The notes beneath the pieces were generated by a model, which worked only from the letters and a program-made list of their open reading frames with translations, searched no databases and was not told the origin of the DNA. Below are positions 49,666-59,637 of a DNA stretch of 64,000 nt, piece after piece. The translations under genes were made by a program, and so were the position numbers. This DNA comes from Nicoliella lavandulae (GTDB taxonomy: Bacteria > Bacillota > Bacilli > Lactobacillales > Lactobacillaceae). The stretch spans positions 186,001 to 250,000 of the forward strand of contig NZ_JAWMWH010000003.1 of assembly GCF_037546185.1 (NCBI RefSeq), read 5' to 3'. Position 1 is the first letter of the stretch. The number at the start of each line of letters is the position of its first letter.

Positions 49666-52600
49666 GGTTGCACATGCTGGGATTGGTGCTGACGTTACGG
49701 TCAACGGCTTAGATAAGCTAGTACAAGCTAATAATGAGTTATCCAAGATGAAGCAATTTGCTTCTGACTTGAAACAATCGATGAACGGGATGCAAGTTAA
49801 TTTCAAAGGAATGAGCGATTTTAACTCTGTCATCGATAAGCTTAGACAACTCAAGGACAACATCAATGCTAAGGTCAATATCGAGGTGTCTGGTGACACT
49901 AAGCTGCTTAGCTTAATGATGGACATCAAGAACCTTACTAGTCGGATTCAGTCCAGTATGCACTCGATAAATCGTGAAACGATGACCATGACTGATTCAT
50001 TACAACGAGTCGGTGGCGAGTTTACACATGCTGCTATGACCAGTGGTGATTTTGAACATGTCATGAATCGAAACACCCAAGCGGTTCAGCATTTCGAAGA
50101 AACGTTCAAATCGATGATGCACAAGACGTCCGATGAAACTAGGGCACCGCTTACTGGTCTTGGTAAAATCCGTGAGAGCATGGATAGACTAAAGGCTGAA
50201 ATGCCACACTCGAGCATCTTTAGTGGTGTCTTTTCGGGAACGTTAGCAGCTAATGCTTTTAGCGGTGCTATCTCAACTGTGACGGGCAAGATTAAAGAAG
50301 CTGCCGCAGCGGGGATGCAATATGACGTTGATCAACAAAAGATGAACGCCACATGGACGACCTTGACTGGTAATGCGACCAAGGCTAAGCAAGTCTTATC
50401 AGATGTTAACCAAATGTCAATTAAGACCGGTCAAAGTCTAAGTGTCGTTGATGAATCGGAACAAGGATTCTATCACTTGCACTCGAACAAGCAAGAAGCG
50501 TCCAAGATGACTAGCTCAATGCTGAACATGGCCGATGCTGTTGGACTACAAACGCCTCAAATCCAAGCGGTAACGCAAGATATGGTTAACGGGATGTCTC
50601 GTGGAACGATCAATAACGGGACGTTGAACCAAGTTAGCCAATACTTCCCAATGCTGCGTGAACAGATGGAGAAATATGAAGGTAAGCTGCACCACACTAG
50701 CCAAATTACCGGTAAAGAATTAGCTGCAATGGCTAAGTCGGGTAAGATATCCGGCCAAGACTTTGAAAATGTCTTCAATCAAATGGGACAAGACAAGTAT
50801 GGTAAAGCAGCCGAAAACATGATGAAAACCATGAACGGGATGAAGAGAACAATTGAAGCCCGTGTTCCAGCGTTGCTAGGCTCGTTTGAAACTCCAATTA
50901 TGAATGCTAAGAATCCACTATATGGTGCAATCTCTAAATGGGTATCTGACAAAAGGACTAACGAAGAATTTAAAAAGCTTGGTCAAGCCACCAATAAAGG
51001 AATCTCAACGATTACCGGTGCGTTTGGCAAAGCTTTTAATTTAGGTCACGGTACTCAAGCAATGGATAAGCTAATGAGTGATCTGACTAAATCAGTTACT
51101 AAATTTAGCGATTCGATTGCTAAACATGCACCACAAATTAAGGAATTTTTCTCGTTTGCTAAGCAATCCAGTGGAGCTGGGCTAAAGATACTGTTCATGT
51201 CAATGAAAGCCTTAGCTGAAGTAACAACACCATTTGTTAAGCTTGCAATTGCACATCCCAAAGCATTTACGATCCTATTCTCTGGTCTCTTTGTTAGCAA
51301 GAAGATTGGTAGTGCTGCTGTTAGTATGTACAGAATGGGTAGTGCTTTTAAAGGGATTACCAAAGGCATAGCTAGTACTAGAGCAGCTATGAAACTATTC
51401 GGATCAGTAACCAATGAAAACGGTGAAATTATTAAAACATTTTCCAAGAATGGTTTAATTGCCAAAGGAGCAACAGCTGCATGGGCTGGTGTGATGAAGG
51501 TTGCTACCGGTACTGCTAAATTGTTTGGCAAAGAAGGTTTAATTGCCAAAGGAGCAATGGCAGCTTGGACAGGCGTGACTAAGGCAGCAACCGCTGCTCA
51601 AAAGCTATTAACATTAGCATTTAAGTCCAGTCCATGGGGCTGGATAGCACTTGCAATCGGGGCAGTTATAACTGTCCTAGTTGAGCTTTATAAGCACTTT
51701 AAGCCATTCCGTGATTTATGCAATAACCTTGCTAAATGGTTCATGCAATCATTCGGCAACGTTATCAAGTGGGCAGGCAAGCTGCTTGGTTCAATTGGTG
51801 ATTTAGCTAAGGGTGTCGGCAAATGGTTCGGTAATATCTGGCAAGCCGGCAAAGAAAAGTTTGCGCATCTCCGTAGTGATGTTGGTAAGAGCTTCAAAGG
51901 TATGGGTAAAGACTTAGGCAAGACACAACAAGATAGTAATCGGACGATGAAAGCTTATGTAGGCGTGTTCCATGATATCTTCACTGGTAACTTTAAAAAG
52001 CTCAAGAAAGACATCCCCGCATACTACAAAGGGATGTTCAACATCATGAAGGATATCGGTAAGGCTTCATTCGACTTTTTGAATGATTTAACCGGTGGCA
52101 GACTTAAGGATATGTGTAAGACTGTTGAAAAATGGGGCGACTCAATCAGTGACGCCTGGAAATCAACTTGGAATGGTGTTGGCCATTTCTTCGAAGGTAT
52201 CTGGGACTGGATCAAAAAGACAGCTAGCGGTGGTATCAATGGTGTTATCGGTGTAATGAATGGCGGAATTGGTGCTATCGATGACGTTATTCACACCTTT
52301 GGTGGTTCATCGTCTGCTATTGGCAAGATTAAAGAGGTCCATTACGCAACTGGGACTGGTGCCTTTAGCTCAGTAAGACGACCAATCACGCGGCCTACAA
52401 TGGCTGTTTTGAACGATGGTAACGATAGCCCTTCAACTCAGAACAGAGAAATGGTTATCCATCCTAATGGCATGGGTGAGTTGGTCCAAGGTCGCAACAC
52501 CAAGCGATTGCTAGCACCGGGTACAGAAGTGCTCAATGCAGCTGAGACTAAGATGTTGCTCGGTATGGATCACTTTGCTAAAGGAACTGGGCTATTCAGC

Positions 52601-54034
52601 GGACTTGAAAAGACCGCGTCAAATGCTTGGAACACGACTAAGAACGTTGCCGGTTCTGCATGGGACGGTATCAAGGACTTTGGTGCTTCGATTGCTGAGA
52701 AAGTCAAAGAGCTTGGCAAGATCATATCCAATCCAATGGGCTTCTTAAAATCCATGTTCGGCAACTTGACCGGTATTCAAGGCGACTTGATGCAACAACT
52801 TACTCAAGGGATGTATGCCAAGGGTAAGGACGCGGCAACTAGTTGGTGGACTGAGTTGATGAAGATGGCCAAACAAGCCGAAGGCGGTTCATCTTCTAGT
52901 TCTGAATTGCTGAACGCCGTTATGAAATATGGTTCTGGTCACAAGTATGTATGGGGTGCAACTGGTCCAGATAGTTTCGACTGTTCTGGATTAGTACAAT
53001 ACGCCTTACACAAACTAGGTATTGACTACCCTAGAACGTCCGGTGCTCAAATTGAACACGCTCAACACATTACACGCTCACAAGCACGGACTGGTGACTT
53101 AGTTGGTAATGGTGAGCATATCGGGGTTGTTGCTAATGATAGTGCTACTAAGTACTTTTCAGCATTCAACCCCAGCTCAAAGCCTAATATATTGATGACA
53201 CCACTTAACAGCACTTACTTCCCTGGCACGCTGCAATTCGGACGTGTTCAAGGACTACGCGCTAACAAGTCTAAGTCAAGCAAGGGCGATGATAACTTAA
53301 TCGCTAAGCTCATCAAGTCTGAGACTGGTGGATTCTTGAAATGGGTTGCTAAACACATGCAAAGCGGCGTTGGTGGTAGCTTTGGTAATCCAGCTGGTGA
53401 CGGTGTTAAACGCTGGATTCCGGTTATCAAGAAGGCTGCTAGTGCAATGAACGTATCGTTGAGCAGCGGTAAATTGAGCCAAATCCTTGAAGTTATGCAA
53501 GGTGAATCTGGTGGTGATCCGACTGTTACTCAAAAGGTACAGGATGTTAACTCTGCCGAAGGACACCCAGCACAAGGGCTACTGCAATTCATTCCTTCGA
53601 CATTCGCTCATTACGCTGTCAAAGGCCATGACCAGATCAAGAATGGTTATGATCAACTGTTAGCGGTCTTTAACGATAGCAGCTGGGAAAGTGACTTGAC
53701 CACACATGGTTGGGGCCCTACTGGTAGTCGTAGACGTGCTAAGGGTGGTAAGACTCGCAAGGGTGAAACCTACCTTGTTGGTGAAGAAGGACCAGAATTG
53801 TTTACGCCGCCAGAAGATGGCAAGATTATCTCGCACGGTCAGTCCAAACGGATGATCAGTAAGATGAATCGTAGCTCATCGGTCAAGTATCAACCAATTA
53901 TCAACATCAAGGGTAATCCTGACGATACTACGATTGAAAAGCTAAGCAAAGCGCTTGAAAAGCATGGTGATACGCTCATGGATATGTTGGCAGACGGTAT
54001 GGGTTTTAACGATGAAGGAGGTTTGACGATCTAA
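49652..54034 (+). CDS. Tape measure protein with NlpC/P60 and transglycosylase-like domains
   Basis: 1460 residues from ATG 49652 (GGTGGTGAG upstream). It sets tail length. Helical N-terminal region, TMP core (YGKAAENMMKTMNGMKRTIE), hydrophobic stretches (AIAHPKAFTILFSGLFVSKK; GWIALAIGAVITVLVELY). An NlpC/P60 peptidase at about 1085-1200 has Cys in DSFDCSGLVQYAL and His in GNGEHIGVVAND. An SLT-like domain at about 1270-1370 has Glu in MQGESGGDP and AQGLLQFIPSTFA. Both cut peptidoglycan during DNA entry. An 84-bp near-repeat (51452-51556) duplicates GLIAKGA..AAW. Confidence 0.93.
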   Translation: MASNEVAHAGIGADVTVNGLDKLVQANNELSKMKQFASDLKQSMNGMQVNFKGMSDFNSVIDKLRQLKDNINAKVNIEVSGDTKLLSLMMDIKNLTSRIQSSMHSINRETMTMTDSLQRVGGEFTHAAMTSGDFEHVMNRNTQAVQHFEETFKSMMHKTSDETRAPLTGLGKIRESMDRLKAEMPHSSIFSGVFSGTLAANAFSGAISTVTGKIKEAAAAGMQYDVDQQKMNATWTTLTGNATKAKQVLSDVNQMSIKTGQSLSVVDESEQGFYHLHSNKQEASKMTSSMLNMADAVGLQTPQIQAVTQDMVNGMSRGTINNGTLNQVSQYFPMLREQMEKYEGKLHHTSQITGKELAAMAKSGKISGQDFENVFNQMGQDKYGKAAENMMKTMNGMKRTIEARVPALLGSFETPIMNAKNPLYGAISKWVSDKRTNEEFKKLGQATNKGISTITGAFGKAFNLGHGTQAMDKLMSDLTKSVTKFSDSIAKHAPQIKEFFSFAKQSSGAGLKILFMSMKALAEVTTPFVKLAIAHPKAFTILFSGLFVSKKIGSAAVSMYRMGSAFKGITKGIASTRAAMKLFGSVTNENGEIIKTFSKNGLIAKGATAAWAGVMKVATGTAKLFGKEGLIAKGAMAAWTGVTKAATAAQKLLTLAFKSSPWGWIALAIGAVITVLVELYKHFKPFRDLCNNLAKWFMQSFGNVIKWAGKLLGSIGDLAKGVGKWFGNIWQAGKEKFAHLRSDVGKSFKGMGKDLGKTQQDSNRTMKAYVGVFHDIFTGNFKKLKKDIPAYYKGMFNIMKDIGKASFDFLNDLTGGRLKDMCKTVEKWGDSISDAWKSTWNGVGHFFEGIWDWIKKTASGGINGVIGVMNGGIGAIDDVIHTFGGSSSAIGKIKEVHYATGTGAFSSVRRPITRPTMAVLNDGNDSPSTQNREMVIHPNGMGELVQGRNTKRLLAPGTEVLNAAETKMLLGMDHFAKGTGLFSGLEKTASNAWNTTKNVAGSAWDGIKDFGASIAEKVKELGKIISNPMGFLKSMFGNLTGIQGDLMQQLTQGMYAKGKDAATSWWTELMKMAKQAEGGSSSSSELLNAVMKYGSGHKYVWGATGPDSFDCSGLVQYALHKLGIDYPRTSGAQIEHAQHITRSQARTGDLVGNGEHIGVVANDSATKYFSAFNPSSKPNILMTPLNSTYFPGTLQFGRVQGLRANKSKSSKGDDNLIAKLIKSETGGFLKWVAKHMQSGVGGSFGNPAGDGVKRWIPVIKKAASAMNVSLSSGKLSQILEVMQGESGGDPTVTQKVQDVNSAEGHPAQGLLQFIPSTFAHYAVKGHDQIKNGYDQLLAVFNDSSWESDLTTHGWGPTGSRRRAKGGKTRKGETYLVGEEGPELFTPPEDGKIISHGQSKRMISKMNRSSSVKYQPIINIKGNPDDTTIEKLSKALEKHGDTLMDMLADGMGFNDEGGLTI

Positions 54035-55584
54035 TGGCTAGGAAGAAAGATGCTGAAACTGTAAAATACGAGCGTGAGTTACGAGCGCAACGAATCAAGC
54101 AAGCAGATATTAGAACAAAAGAAGAAGCCACTAAATCGGCTGCTAATGCGTCTAAATTAGCTGCTGAAAAGAAAGCTGCATGGAACAAGGCAGCAGCGTC
54201 TAATAAGTCTAAATCAAGCTCAAATAGCTCGTCTAAGAAAGATGATAAGCAAGCCTCGGCTGGTTCAGATGTTAAGACTGTTACAAAAATTATGAATGGG
54301 CATGTAGTCAATTTGGTAGTTAATAATAAATCGTCTAAAAAAGAGACCGCTGCCGAGGAGAAAGCTAATGCTAAAGAGCGGACTAAGATGCGTAGTCTTG
54401 ATAAACGTATCAAGGGTGATTCTACAAAATCATTAACTAAACATGCTGATTCACTCAGTGATAAGGTCAAAAATACCGCTCATAAGATTGGTAAAGCTGA
54501 AGAAGCAATCCGAAACAACCAGAAGATTCAAGATAGCTATCAAGATTATTTGAATGCCAAAGGTGGTGCAGCTGGTTCTGCTAATGAAAACATCAAAGCA
54601 ATTGACAGTAAAATTGCTGACATCACCAAACAGATTGCTAAGTCTAAGCGCAAAAGCGAAAAAGAATCTTTACAAAAGCGCATTGATAGCCTTAACAACG
54701 ACCGCAAGAAAGACGTTGATACCATCGCTAAGTTCAACAATGGTTCTGAGTATCAAAGCTGGTTAGCTAAGAACAAGCGGGCTACAGCTTCGATTAAGCA
54801 GATGAAGAAATCAATCAGCGCAATGAAAATTCGAAAATCAAGATACAAAGACGAGTTAAGCCACTATAAGAAAGAAATTAATCGGCAAAAGGACGCTAAG
54901 CAAAAGCATCTTGAAAAGAAGAACAAAGGAAATATTGAAAAGAAGATTAAGGACGATACTGACTCAATTACAAAGCGCAAGCAAAAGCTGACTTACATTT
55001 ATCGTGATGATTGCAAGTCTGACACGTTAATCAAACTGCTTGAAACCTCGCCTAGTGAGCAAAATCAGGTTAATGCACCCCAGAAATCCATTGATAGTGG
55101 ACTACCATTGGAACATTTTATACAAAACTCTGGTTTAACATTGAGTGGGCAATATGCTATTTATGAACCAACTTATGCCAAGCGTGTATCAGTTTATAAC
55201 ACACTTCGTAAGTGGCAGAATGACGGAGTCGCTATTCATATTCGTGGTTTCACACATTGGGACCACGTCTTGATTAGTAGTCTTAGCCGTAGTACTGCTG
55301 CTGAGTCGAATGGTAATGCGCTTATCTTGAACATCGAAATGCAACATGCTCGAGTTGCTAAGATTCAATATGCTAAGCAAGCGCAAGGCAAAAAGCATAA
55401 AGCTAAAGGCTCGAAGAAGGCCGGTACAAGCAAGACAAAGCACCGCTCGGTCAAAATTAAACCGGGGATGACTTACTCACAAGTATCTGCCAAGATGGGT
55501 ATCAAGGTGTCCGAGTTGCGCAAGCTCAACCCTAAGTACAAGGACATGTCACTACCTGTTGGCGGCAAGATGGAGGTGTCTTAG
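54034..55584 (+). CDS. LysM tail protein (XkdP-like) with long coiled coil
   Basis: 516 residues; starts at TAATG on the tape-measure stop. Residues 1-330 are Lys/Ala/Ser-rich coiled coil (AANASKLAAEKKAAWNKAAA). A conserved middle part follows (LPLEHFIQNSGLTLSGQYAI, VYNTLRKWQNDGVAIHIRGF). The C-terminal LysM module (about 468-516: VKIKPGMTYSQVSAKMGIKV, ELRKLNPKYKD) ends the protein. XkdP of PBSX is only the last two parts; the N-terminal extension is unusual. LysM links the hub to the tube. Confidence 0.82.
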   Translation: MARKKDAETVKYERELRAQRIKQADIRTKEEATKSAANASKLAAEKKAAWNKAAASNKSKSSSNSSSKKDDKQASAGSDVKTVTKIMNGHVVNLVVNNKSSKKETAAEEKANAKERTKMRSLDKRIKGDSTKSLTKHADSLSDKVKNTAHKIGKAEEAIRNNQKIQDSYQDYLNAKGGAAGSANENIKAIDSKIADITKQIAKSKRKSEKESLQKRIDSLNNDRKKDVDTIAKFNNGSEYQSWLAKNKRATASIKQMKKSISAMKIRKSRYKDELSHYKKEINRQKDAKQKHLEKKNKGNIEKKIKDDTDSITKRKQKLTYIYRDDCKSDTLIKLLETSPSEQNQVNAPQKSIDSGLPLEHFIQNSGLTLSGQYAIYEPTYAKRVSVYNTLRKWQNDGVAIHIRGFTHWDHVLISSLSRSTAAESNGNALILNIEMQHARVAKIQYAKQAQGKKHKAKGSKKAGTSKTKHRSVKIKPGMTYSQVSAKMGIKVSELRKLNPKYKDMSLPVGGKMEVS

Positions 55585-55929
55585 ATGGTGCATGACTACA
55601 TTCCAGTCGACATTGACGCAATCATGGACGGTGGCTATACCCAGTTGATTGACCTAGATAGTGGGACTTACGAGTTTGCTTTCTACTTTAATCCGATCAA
55701 CCGTGTTTTCTACGTTGATTTACACGATGAAGACGGTAACGATATCAAGGCTGGTGAGCCAATTTGCTTGAACCAACCGCTATGGCGCAATGTTAACAAG
55801 GACAAACTACCGCCCGAGACAATTACGCCGCTAGATGAATCGGGAATCGCTACGACAATCAAGCCGTCTAACTTTGGCGATACTGTGCAGCTATGCATTG
55901 ACAATATAGGAGATGATAGCGATGACTAA
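55585..55929 (+). CDS. Baseplate plug-type protein
   Basis: 114 residues, beta-rich: YIPVDIDAIMDGGYTQLIDL, YEFAFYFNPINRVFYVDLHD, GEPICLNQPLWRN. The Y-x-F-x-F-Y-N..D..F-Y-x-D-L pattern is that of the phage baseplate plug family. It starts right after the LysM gene stop and overlaps the next gene. Confidence 0.65.
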   Translation: MVHDYIPVDIDAIMDGGYTQLIDLDSGTYEFAFYFNPINRVFYVDLHDEDGNDIKAGEPICLNQPLWRNVNKDKLPPETITPLDESGIATTIKPSNFGDTVQLCIDNIGDDSDD

Positions 55930-56857
55930 ACTAGCCGTCAGCACGCGTGGATACTTTCTCGGATACCGTACTAAAGTAATCTTTCCGAAGATAACCTTTG
56001 ATACCCGTGAAGGTTGGGACATGACGTGGGAAGTCACGTCAACTGATGCTGGAGATGCAACTAGTAATACCGTGACCATTTCTAACTTGTCAAAGAAACA
56101 CCAAAGCATGATCAAAGTTGGCGACCCGATTGAGCTCAAGACTGGCCCAACTGACTTATACGGAACACTGGTCAAGGGTACGGTTACGAACATATCAGCA
56201 TCACAAGACGGGACTGACTCAACGTTTACTATCATTTTTCAAGAAGCACGTGGTTATGTTGAGGCAGGTAAGATTTACAACAAATTCAACGGGACTAAGA
56301 CCGTCTCTAAGACGTCTAAAACACCGTCTGGTAAGTTATTAACCTATAAGAAGAAACAGGTTAAAAAGCTCAATATCGCATTCAAAAAGGGCTCGACTGC
56401 TAAGCAGATAATCACGCGGATATGTAGTGAAGCCAACTTTAGTCTTCGCAAGTTAAAACTGAAGGAAAATTTGATATACAAGAAAGGCTACACGCTATCT
56501 CAGAAGCCGTATGAAGCATTACGCTCCATTGCCAAGAGTTGCGGTAGCCTTCTGTATATCAGAGATGGCAAGATTGTAATTGATGCACTGACTGAGCCGA
56601 ATCCGTTCAACGAACATATCTTTTTTAGTTTTCACTCTGGGTTGCTTGCTGAACCCACGATTAACAACAATTCGGGCAAGATTCCGCTAATTACGATTGA
56701 TACGCTCGAAGATCCACGGGTTAAAGCGGGCTCAGTGATTTACGTTAAGTCACAATTGCTAGATACGACATCACGGGTACAGAGTGTCAAGCATAGTTTT
56801 AACCCCGATAACGGATACACGATGGAGGTGACTGGATATGGCGAAATTACATCATAA
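55922..56857 (+). CDS. Baseplate hub protein (XkdQ/gpD-like)
   Basis: 311 residues from ATG 55922 (GGAGATG upstream). FPKITFDTREGWDMTWEVTS, VTISNLSKKHQSMIKVGDPI and a C-terminal RVQSVKHSFNPDNGYTMEVT match the late-control gpD/XkdQ hub fold that forms the trimeric base of the tail tube. Confidence 0.82.
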   Translation: MTKLAVSTRGYFLGYRTKVIFPKITFDTREGWDMTWEVTSTDAGDATSNTVTISNLSKKHQSMIKVGDPIELKTGPTDLYGTLVKGTVTNISASQDGTDSTFTIIFQEARGYVEAGKIYNKFNGTKTVSKTSKTPSGKLLTYKKKQVKKLNIAFKKGSTAKQIITRICSEANFSLRKLKLKENLIYKKGYTLSQKPYEALRSIAKSCGSLLYIRDGKIVIDALTEPNPFNEHIFFSFHSGLLAEPTINNNSGKIPLITIDTLEDPRVKAGSVIYVKSQLLDTTSRVQSVKHSFNPDNGYTMEVTGYGEITS

Positions 56858-57290
56858 TCGAATTGCGGTTGACCAACGGAATAAGCACAAGAATTTCTTT
56901 GGTGACCAACTCCCCAAGTACATTAGCAGTCAGATTCATTGCATGGAATTGGCACGGGTTAAAAAGTACGATACGAGCACGCATAAGTGTGAGCTAGTCC
57001 CGTTAGCTTTGCAAAGTGACGATGACAAGCGTGCTAACCTGCTCGAAGTCGAAGTGCCATATGACATCTGGCATCGTGATGAGGTTCTAGAAACGTTGGT
57101 CAAGGACTACGATTCACGGACTCATTCCAAGCTTAAGTGGGAAAAGCTCAAGAAAGGTAGCGTGGTGTTAGTTGGTTTCATGGACAGGGATACTGATAAC
57201 TTTACCGGTTCAGCGACTAACTACAAAATTAAGCCCGAACGGATGCACTCACTTAACGATTCCATTGTGTTGGGGGTGTATAAACCATGA
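56838..57290 (+). CDS. Baseplate spike / OB-fold protein (XkdR or Gp138-like)
   Basis: 150 residues. An OB-like N-terminal half (MELARVKKYDTSTHKCELVP) and KKGSVVLVGFMDRDTDNFTG, the G-x-V-V-L-V-G-F strand found in Gp138/DUF2577 proteins. It occupies the XkdR position and probably tips the hub. Overlaps neighbours on both sides. Confidence 0.72.
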   Translation: MAKLHHNRIAVDQRNKHKNFFGDQLPKYISSQIHCMELARVKKYDTSTHKCELVPLALQSDDDKRANLLEVEVPYDIWHRDEVLETLVKDYDSRTHSKLKWEKLKKGSVVLVGFMDRDTDNFTGSATNYKIKPERMHSLNDSIVLGVYKP

Positions 57291-57688
57291 GCAAATACGC
57301 GTTTGCATTAGATGATGATGGTGATATCAAGTACAACGAAGACACCGGGACGTTCGACATGGTCTCGGCTGATGATGAGGTTACTCAATATTTGTACTTG
57401 CTGCTTGGGACTAACCTAGGCGAGTTAACTTGGAACGAAGATATTGGCTTACCACAGCAGCAGCTAATCTTGATGGGCGATGATGAAATGGCTGTACAAA
57501 GTATGATCAGCAATTACCTTGAAGAGATGCTCGGTACCCAATTCGTTGACTTGGATATCACACATTTTGAGGTCGACAACGAGAATCGACTCACTAACTT
57601 GCAGTGCTCGGTCACTATGAACACCGAAGATGGTGAGTTAACGCTCGATACAGCAATTAGTAACGATTCAGAAAGAGGAGGTGCATAA
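57287..57688 (+). CDS. Baseplate wedge protein (gp25/XkdS, DUF2634-like)
   Basis: 133 residues. YLYLLLGTNLGELTWNEDIG is the gp25/lysozyme-like wedge signature, and FALDDDGDIKYNEDTGTFDM the DUF2634 start. It anchors the sheath to the baseplate. ATGA overlap with the spike gene. Confidence 0.85.
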   Translation: MSKYAFALDDDGDIKYNEDTGTFDMVSADDEVTQYLYLLLGTNLGELTWNEDIGLPQQQLILMGDDEMAVQSMISNYLEEMLGTQFVDLDITHFEVDNENRLTNLQCSVTMNTEDGELTLDTAISNDSERGGA

Positions 57689-57689
57689 G

Positions 57690-58934
57690 TTGGCATATGA
57701 TGAAAATCAAGGCGCATTCACCCTAGATGACCTAGATACGCTTAGACAGGTCGCAAACCAGCTATTTCAAATTCAATTTGGCATGGGTATCGACTTAGAC
57801 GATGCTCAGACACCGGGGATGCTAGCTGCTATCTTGGCTTCGATAATGCAACGGTTTGAACAAGAATTGCAAGCAACGGTCAATAACTTTTTCGTCTTGC
57901 TCAGTAACGGGCAAGCGGTTGATGATCACGGGGTAGACGAAGACATCTATCGTAAGGTCGCTCAGTATAGCTATGTAAATTTACAGATTGATTGCTATGT
58001 TGATTCACCCACGATCATTCCGGATGAGTCCGAGTTTTCAACTAATGATGGTCATATCTTCAAGATTATTGACGGTGATGTGACGGTCTCAACACCAGCT
58101 TTTATCGATGATGGTAAAGGCAACGTGACCGCTTTGACTGACGAAGACGGTCAACCACTAGGACGGGTGTCAGTACAAGCGCAATCGCTTGAGACTGGTT
58201 ACTCGGAGAACGTCTTGCCGAACACGATTACCAATGCTGAGCAAAGCATTGACGGGGTAGTCAGCGTGACTAATCCAGAAGGTAGCATTGGTGGGACTGA
58301 TGCTGAATCAGATGATTTGTTGAAAAAGCGGATCATTGATACTCGAGTCGAAACACCCGCATACTCGCCAAATGGTGTCGTAGCAGCGTTGAAGAACCTA
58401 CCGGATGTGACTGACGTTAAGCTAGTCAATAATCGTAAGCACGACACTGACAAGTACGGCAATCCGGGCAAGTCCGTTCACGTCTATGTAGTGGGTGGTG
58501 ACCATCAAGAAATTGCCCAAGCGTTGTGTGACCACCTATACCCAACGACACAGACGATGGGTAACATTAGCGTCCCAGTTAGTCGCTCAGACGGCATCAG
58601 TGAGAACATGCAGTTTGACACGGCTAATGCAGTGCCAATCTATGTGACCGTTGACTTGAACGTTGATGAAAATATGTTCGATTTTGACAACGGTATCAAT
58701 GCAATCAAGCAGAACATCACTAACTATTTCGACACAATTCGCATGGGTGATAACGTGGTGTATAGCAAGCTGTTCGCACCAATTTATCAACAATCGGGTG
58801 TTGAGTACGCTAATATCAAGATTAGCAAGGACAACAGCGTGTTCGTCACGACTGACCTTAGCTTTAACGACTTTGATTTGCCAATCGTTAACGACAAGAA
58901 TATCATCGTTAACTTGAATAAGGTAGGTGATTAG
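57690..58934 (+). CDS. Baseplate J-like protein (XkdT)
   Basis: 414 residues from TTG 57690, eight bases after GGAGGT; the GTG at 57681 lies inside that site. DDAQTPGMLAAILASIMQRF, VSVQAQSLETGYSENVLPNT, GGTDAESDDLLKKRIIDTRV and TDVKLVNNRK match Baseplate_J. It links wedges and carries the outer baseplate. Confidence 0.9.
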   Translation: MAYDENQGAFTLDDLDTLRQVANQLFQIQFGMGIDLDDAQTPGMLAAILASIMQRFEQELQATVNNFFVLLSNGQAVDDHGVDEDIYRKVAQYSYVNLQIDCYVDSPTIIPDESEFSTNDGHIFKIIDGDVTVSTPAFIDDGKGNVTALTDEDGQPLGRVSVQAQSLETGYSENVLPNTITNAEQSIDGVVSVTNPEGSIGGTDAESDDLLKKRIIDTRVETPAYSPNGVVAALKNLPDVTDVKLVNNRKHDTDKYGNPGKSVHVYVVGGDHQEIAQALCDHLYPTTQTMGNISVPVSRSDGISENMQFDTANAVPIYVTVDLNVDENMFDFDNGINAIKQNITNYFDTIRMGDNVVYSKLFAPIYQQSGVEYANIKISKDNSVFVTTDLSFNDFDLPIVNDKNIIVNLNKVGD

Positions 58935-58936
58935 TC

Positions 58937-59626
58937 ATGCTAGTGAGTGATGAGAACCTAACTGATGAGGCTTATTTAGAACGATTACAACAATCGTTCC
59001 CAGCTGTCATGAACCAGCAAGATGACTCGACTAATCAGAAGCTAATCAACATCTTTAGTGGTATTGAAAATTATTACAAGAACCAGCTGCTAGCGATGAA
59101 TGATTTGAATATTCTCGAGAACGTCAAAGGTGATATGTTAACACAGCTAGCGTTGGACTGGAATATCAGACGGATTGATAACGATGATGGATTCTTGCGT
59201 TTTCAAATCCGTTTTGCGATGTGGAAGCGTCACTTGGGCGTGGGTGTCAACGATATCAAAGAGTTTATTGCTTTCATTCTTAACGTTAAACCGAATGACT
59301 TTAATATCAACGCAACTGGGATGGAAGACATAGAAGTTACTGATATACCTTTTAACTTTAGTCGTAGTGATCATTCAGACTTGAAAGTCGATCTATTGAT
59401 CAATGCACTTGAAAGCGTGTTACCGACTGAGTTTGACTTGACCAACGTGGAATTTATGAAGACATCAAGCATGACACTTTATCTTGGTATTGCAGTTCAG
59501 CATGGTCAAATCAAGCGAGTCTGGCAACGACCATTTAGCTATGATAAATCGGTCGTTAGCCAGTTTTACCTTGCTAATGGAATGAATGGCGCTATTGCAC
59601 AAATTAAGCATGTAAAGCAACGATAG
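58937..59626 (+). CDS. Tail protein XkdU/YmfQ-like (DUF2313)
   Basis: 229 residues. ERLQQSFPAVMNQQDDSTNQ, LLAMNDLNILENVKGDMLTQ, LALDWNIRRIDNDDGFLRFQ, IRFAMWKRHLGVGVNDIKEF. It caps the wedge and receives the fibre. Two bases after the J stop. Confidence 0.82.
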   Translation: MLVSDENLTDEAYLERLQQSFPAVMNQQDDSTNQKLINIFSGIENYYKNQLLAMNDLNILENVKGDMLTQLALDWNIRRIDNDDGFLRFQIRFAMWKRHLGVGVNDIKEFIAFILNVKPNDFNINATGMEDIEVTDIPFNFSRSDHSDLKVDLLINALESVLPTEFDLTNVEFMKTSSMTLYLGIAVQHGQIKRVWQRPFSYDKSVVSQFYLANGMNGAIAQIKHVKQR

Positions 59627-59637
59627 GGGGAATTTAA

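Noticed and set aside
54006..54470. Minus-strand ORF opposite the LysM gene
   Set aside because: Mirror of a low-complexity Lys/Ala/Ser-rich coding region; no start signals.
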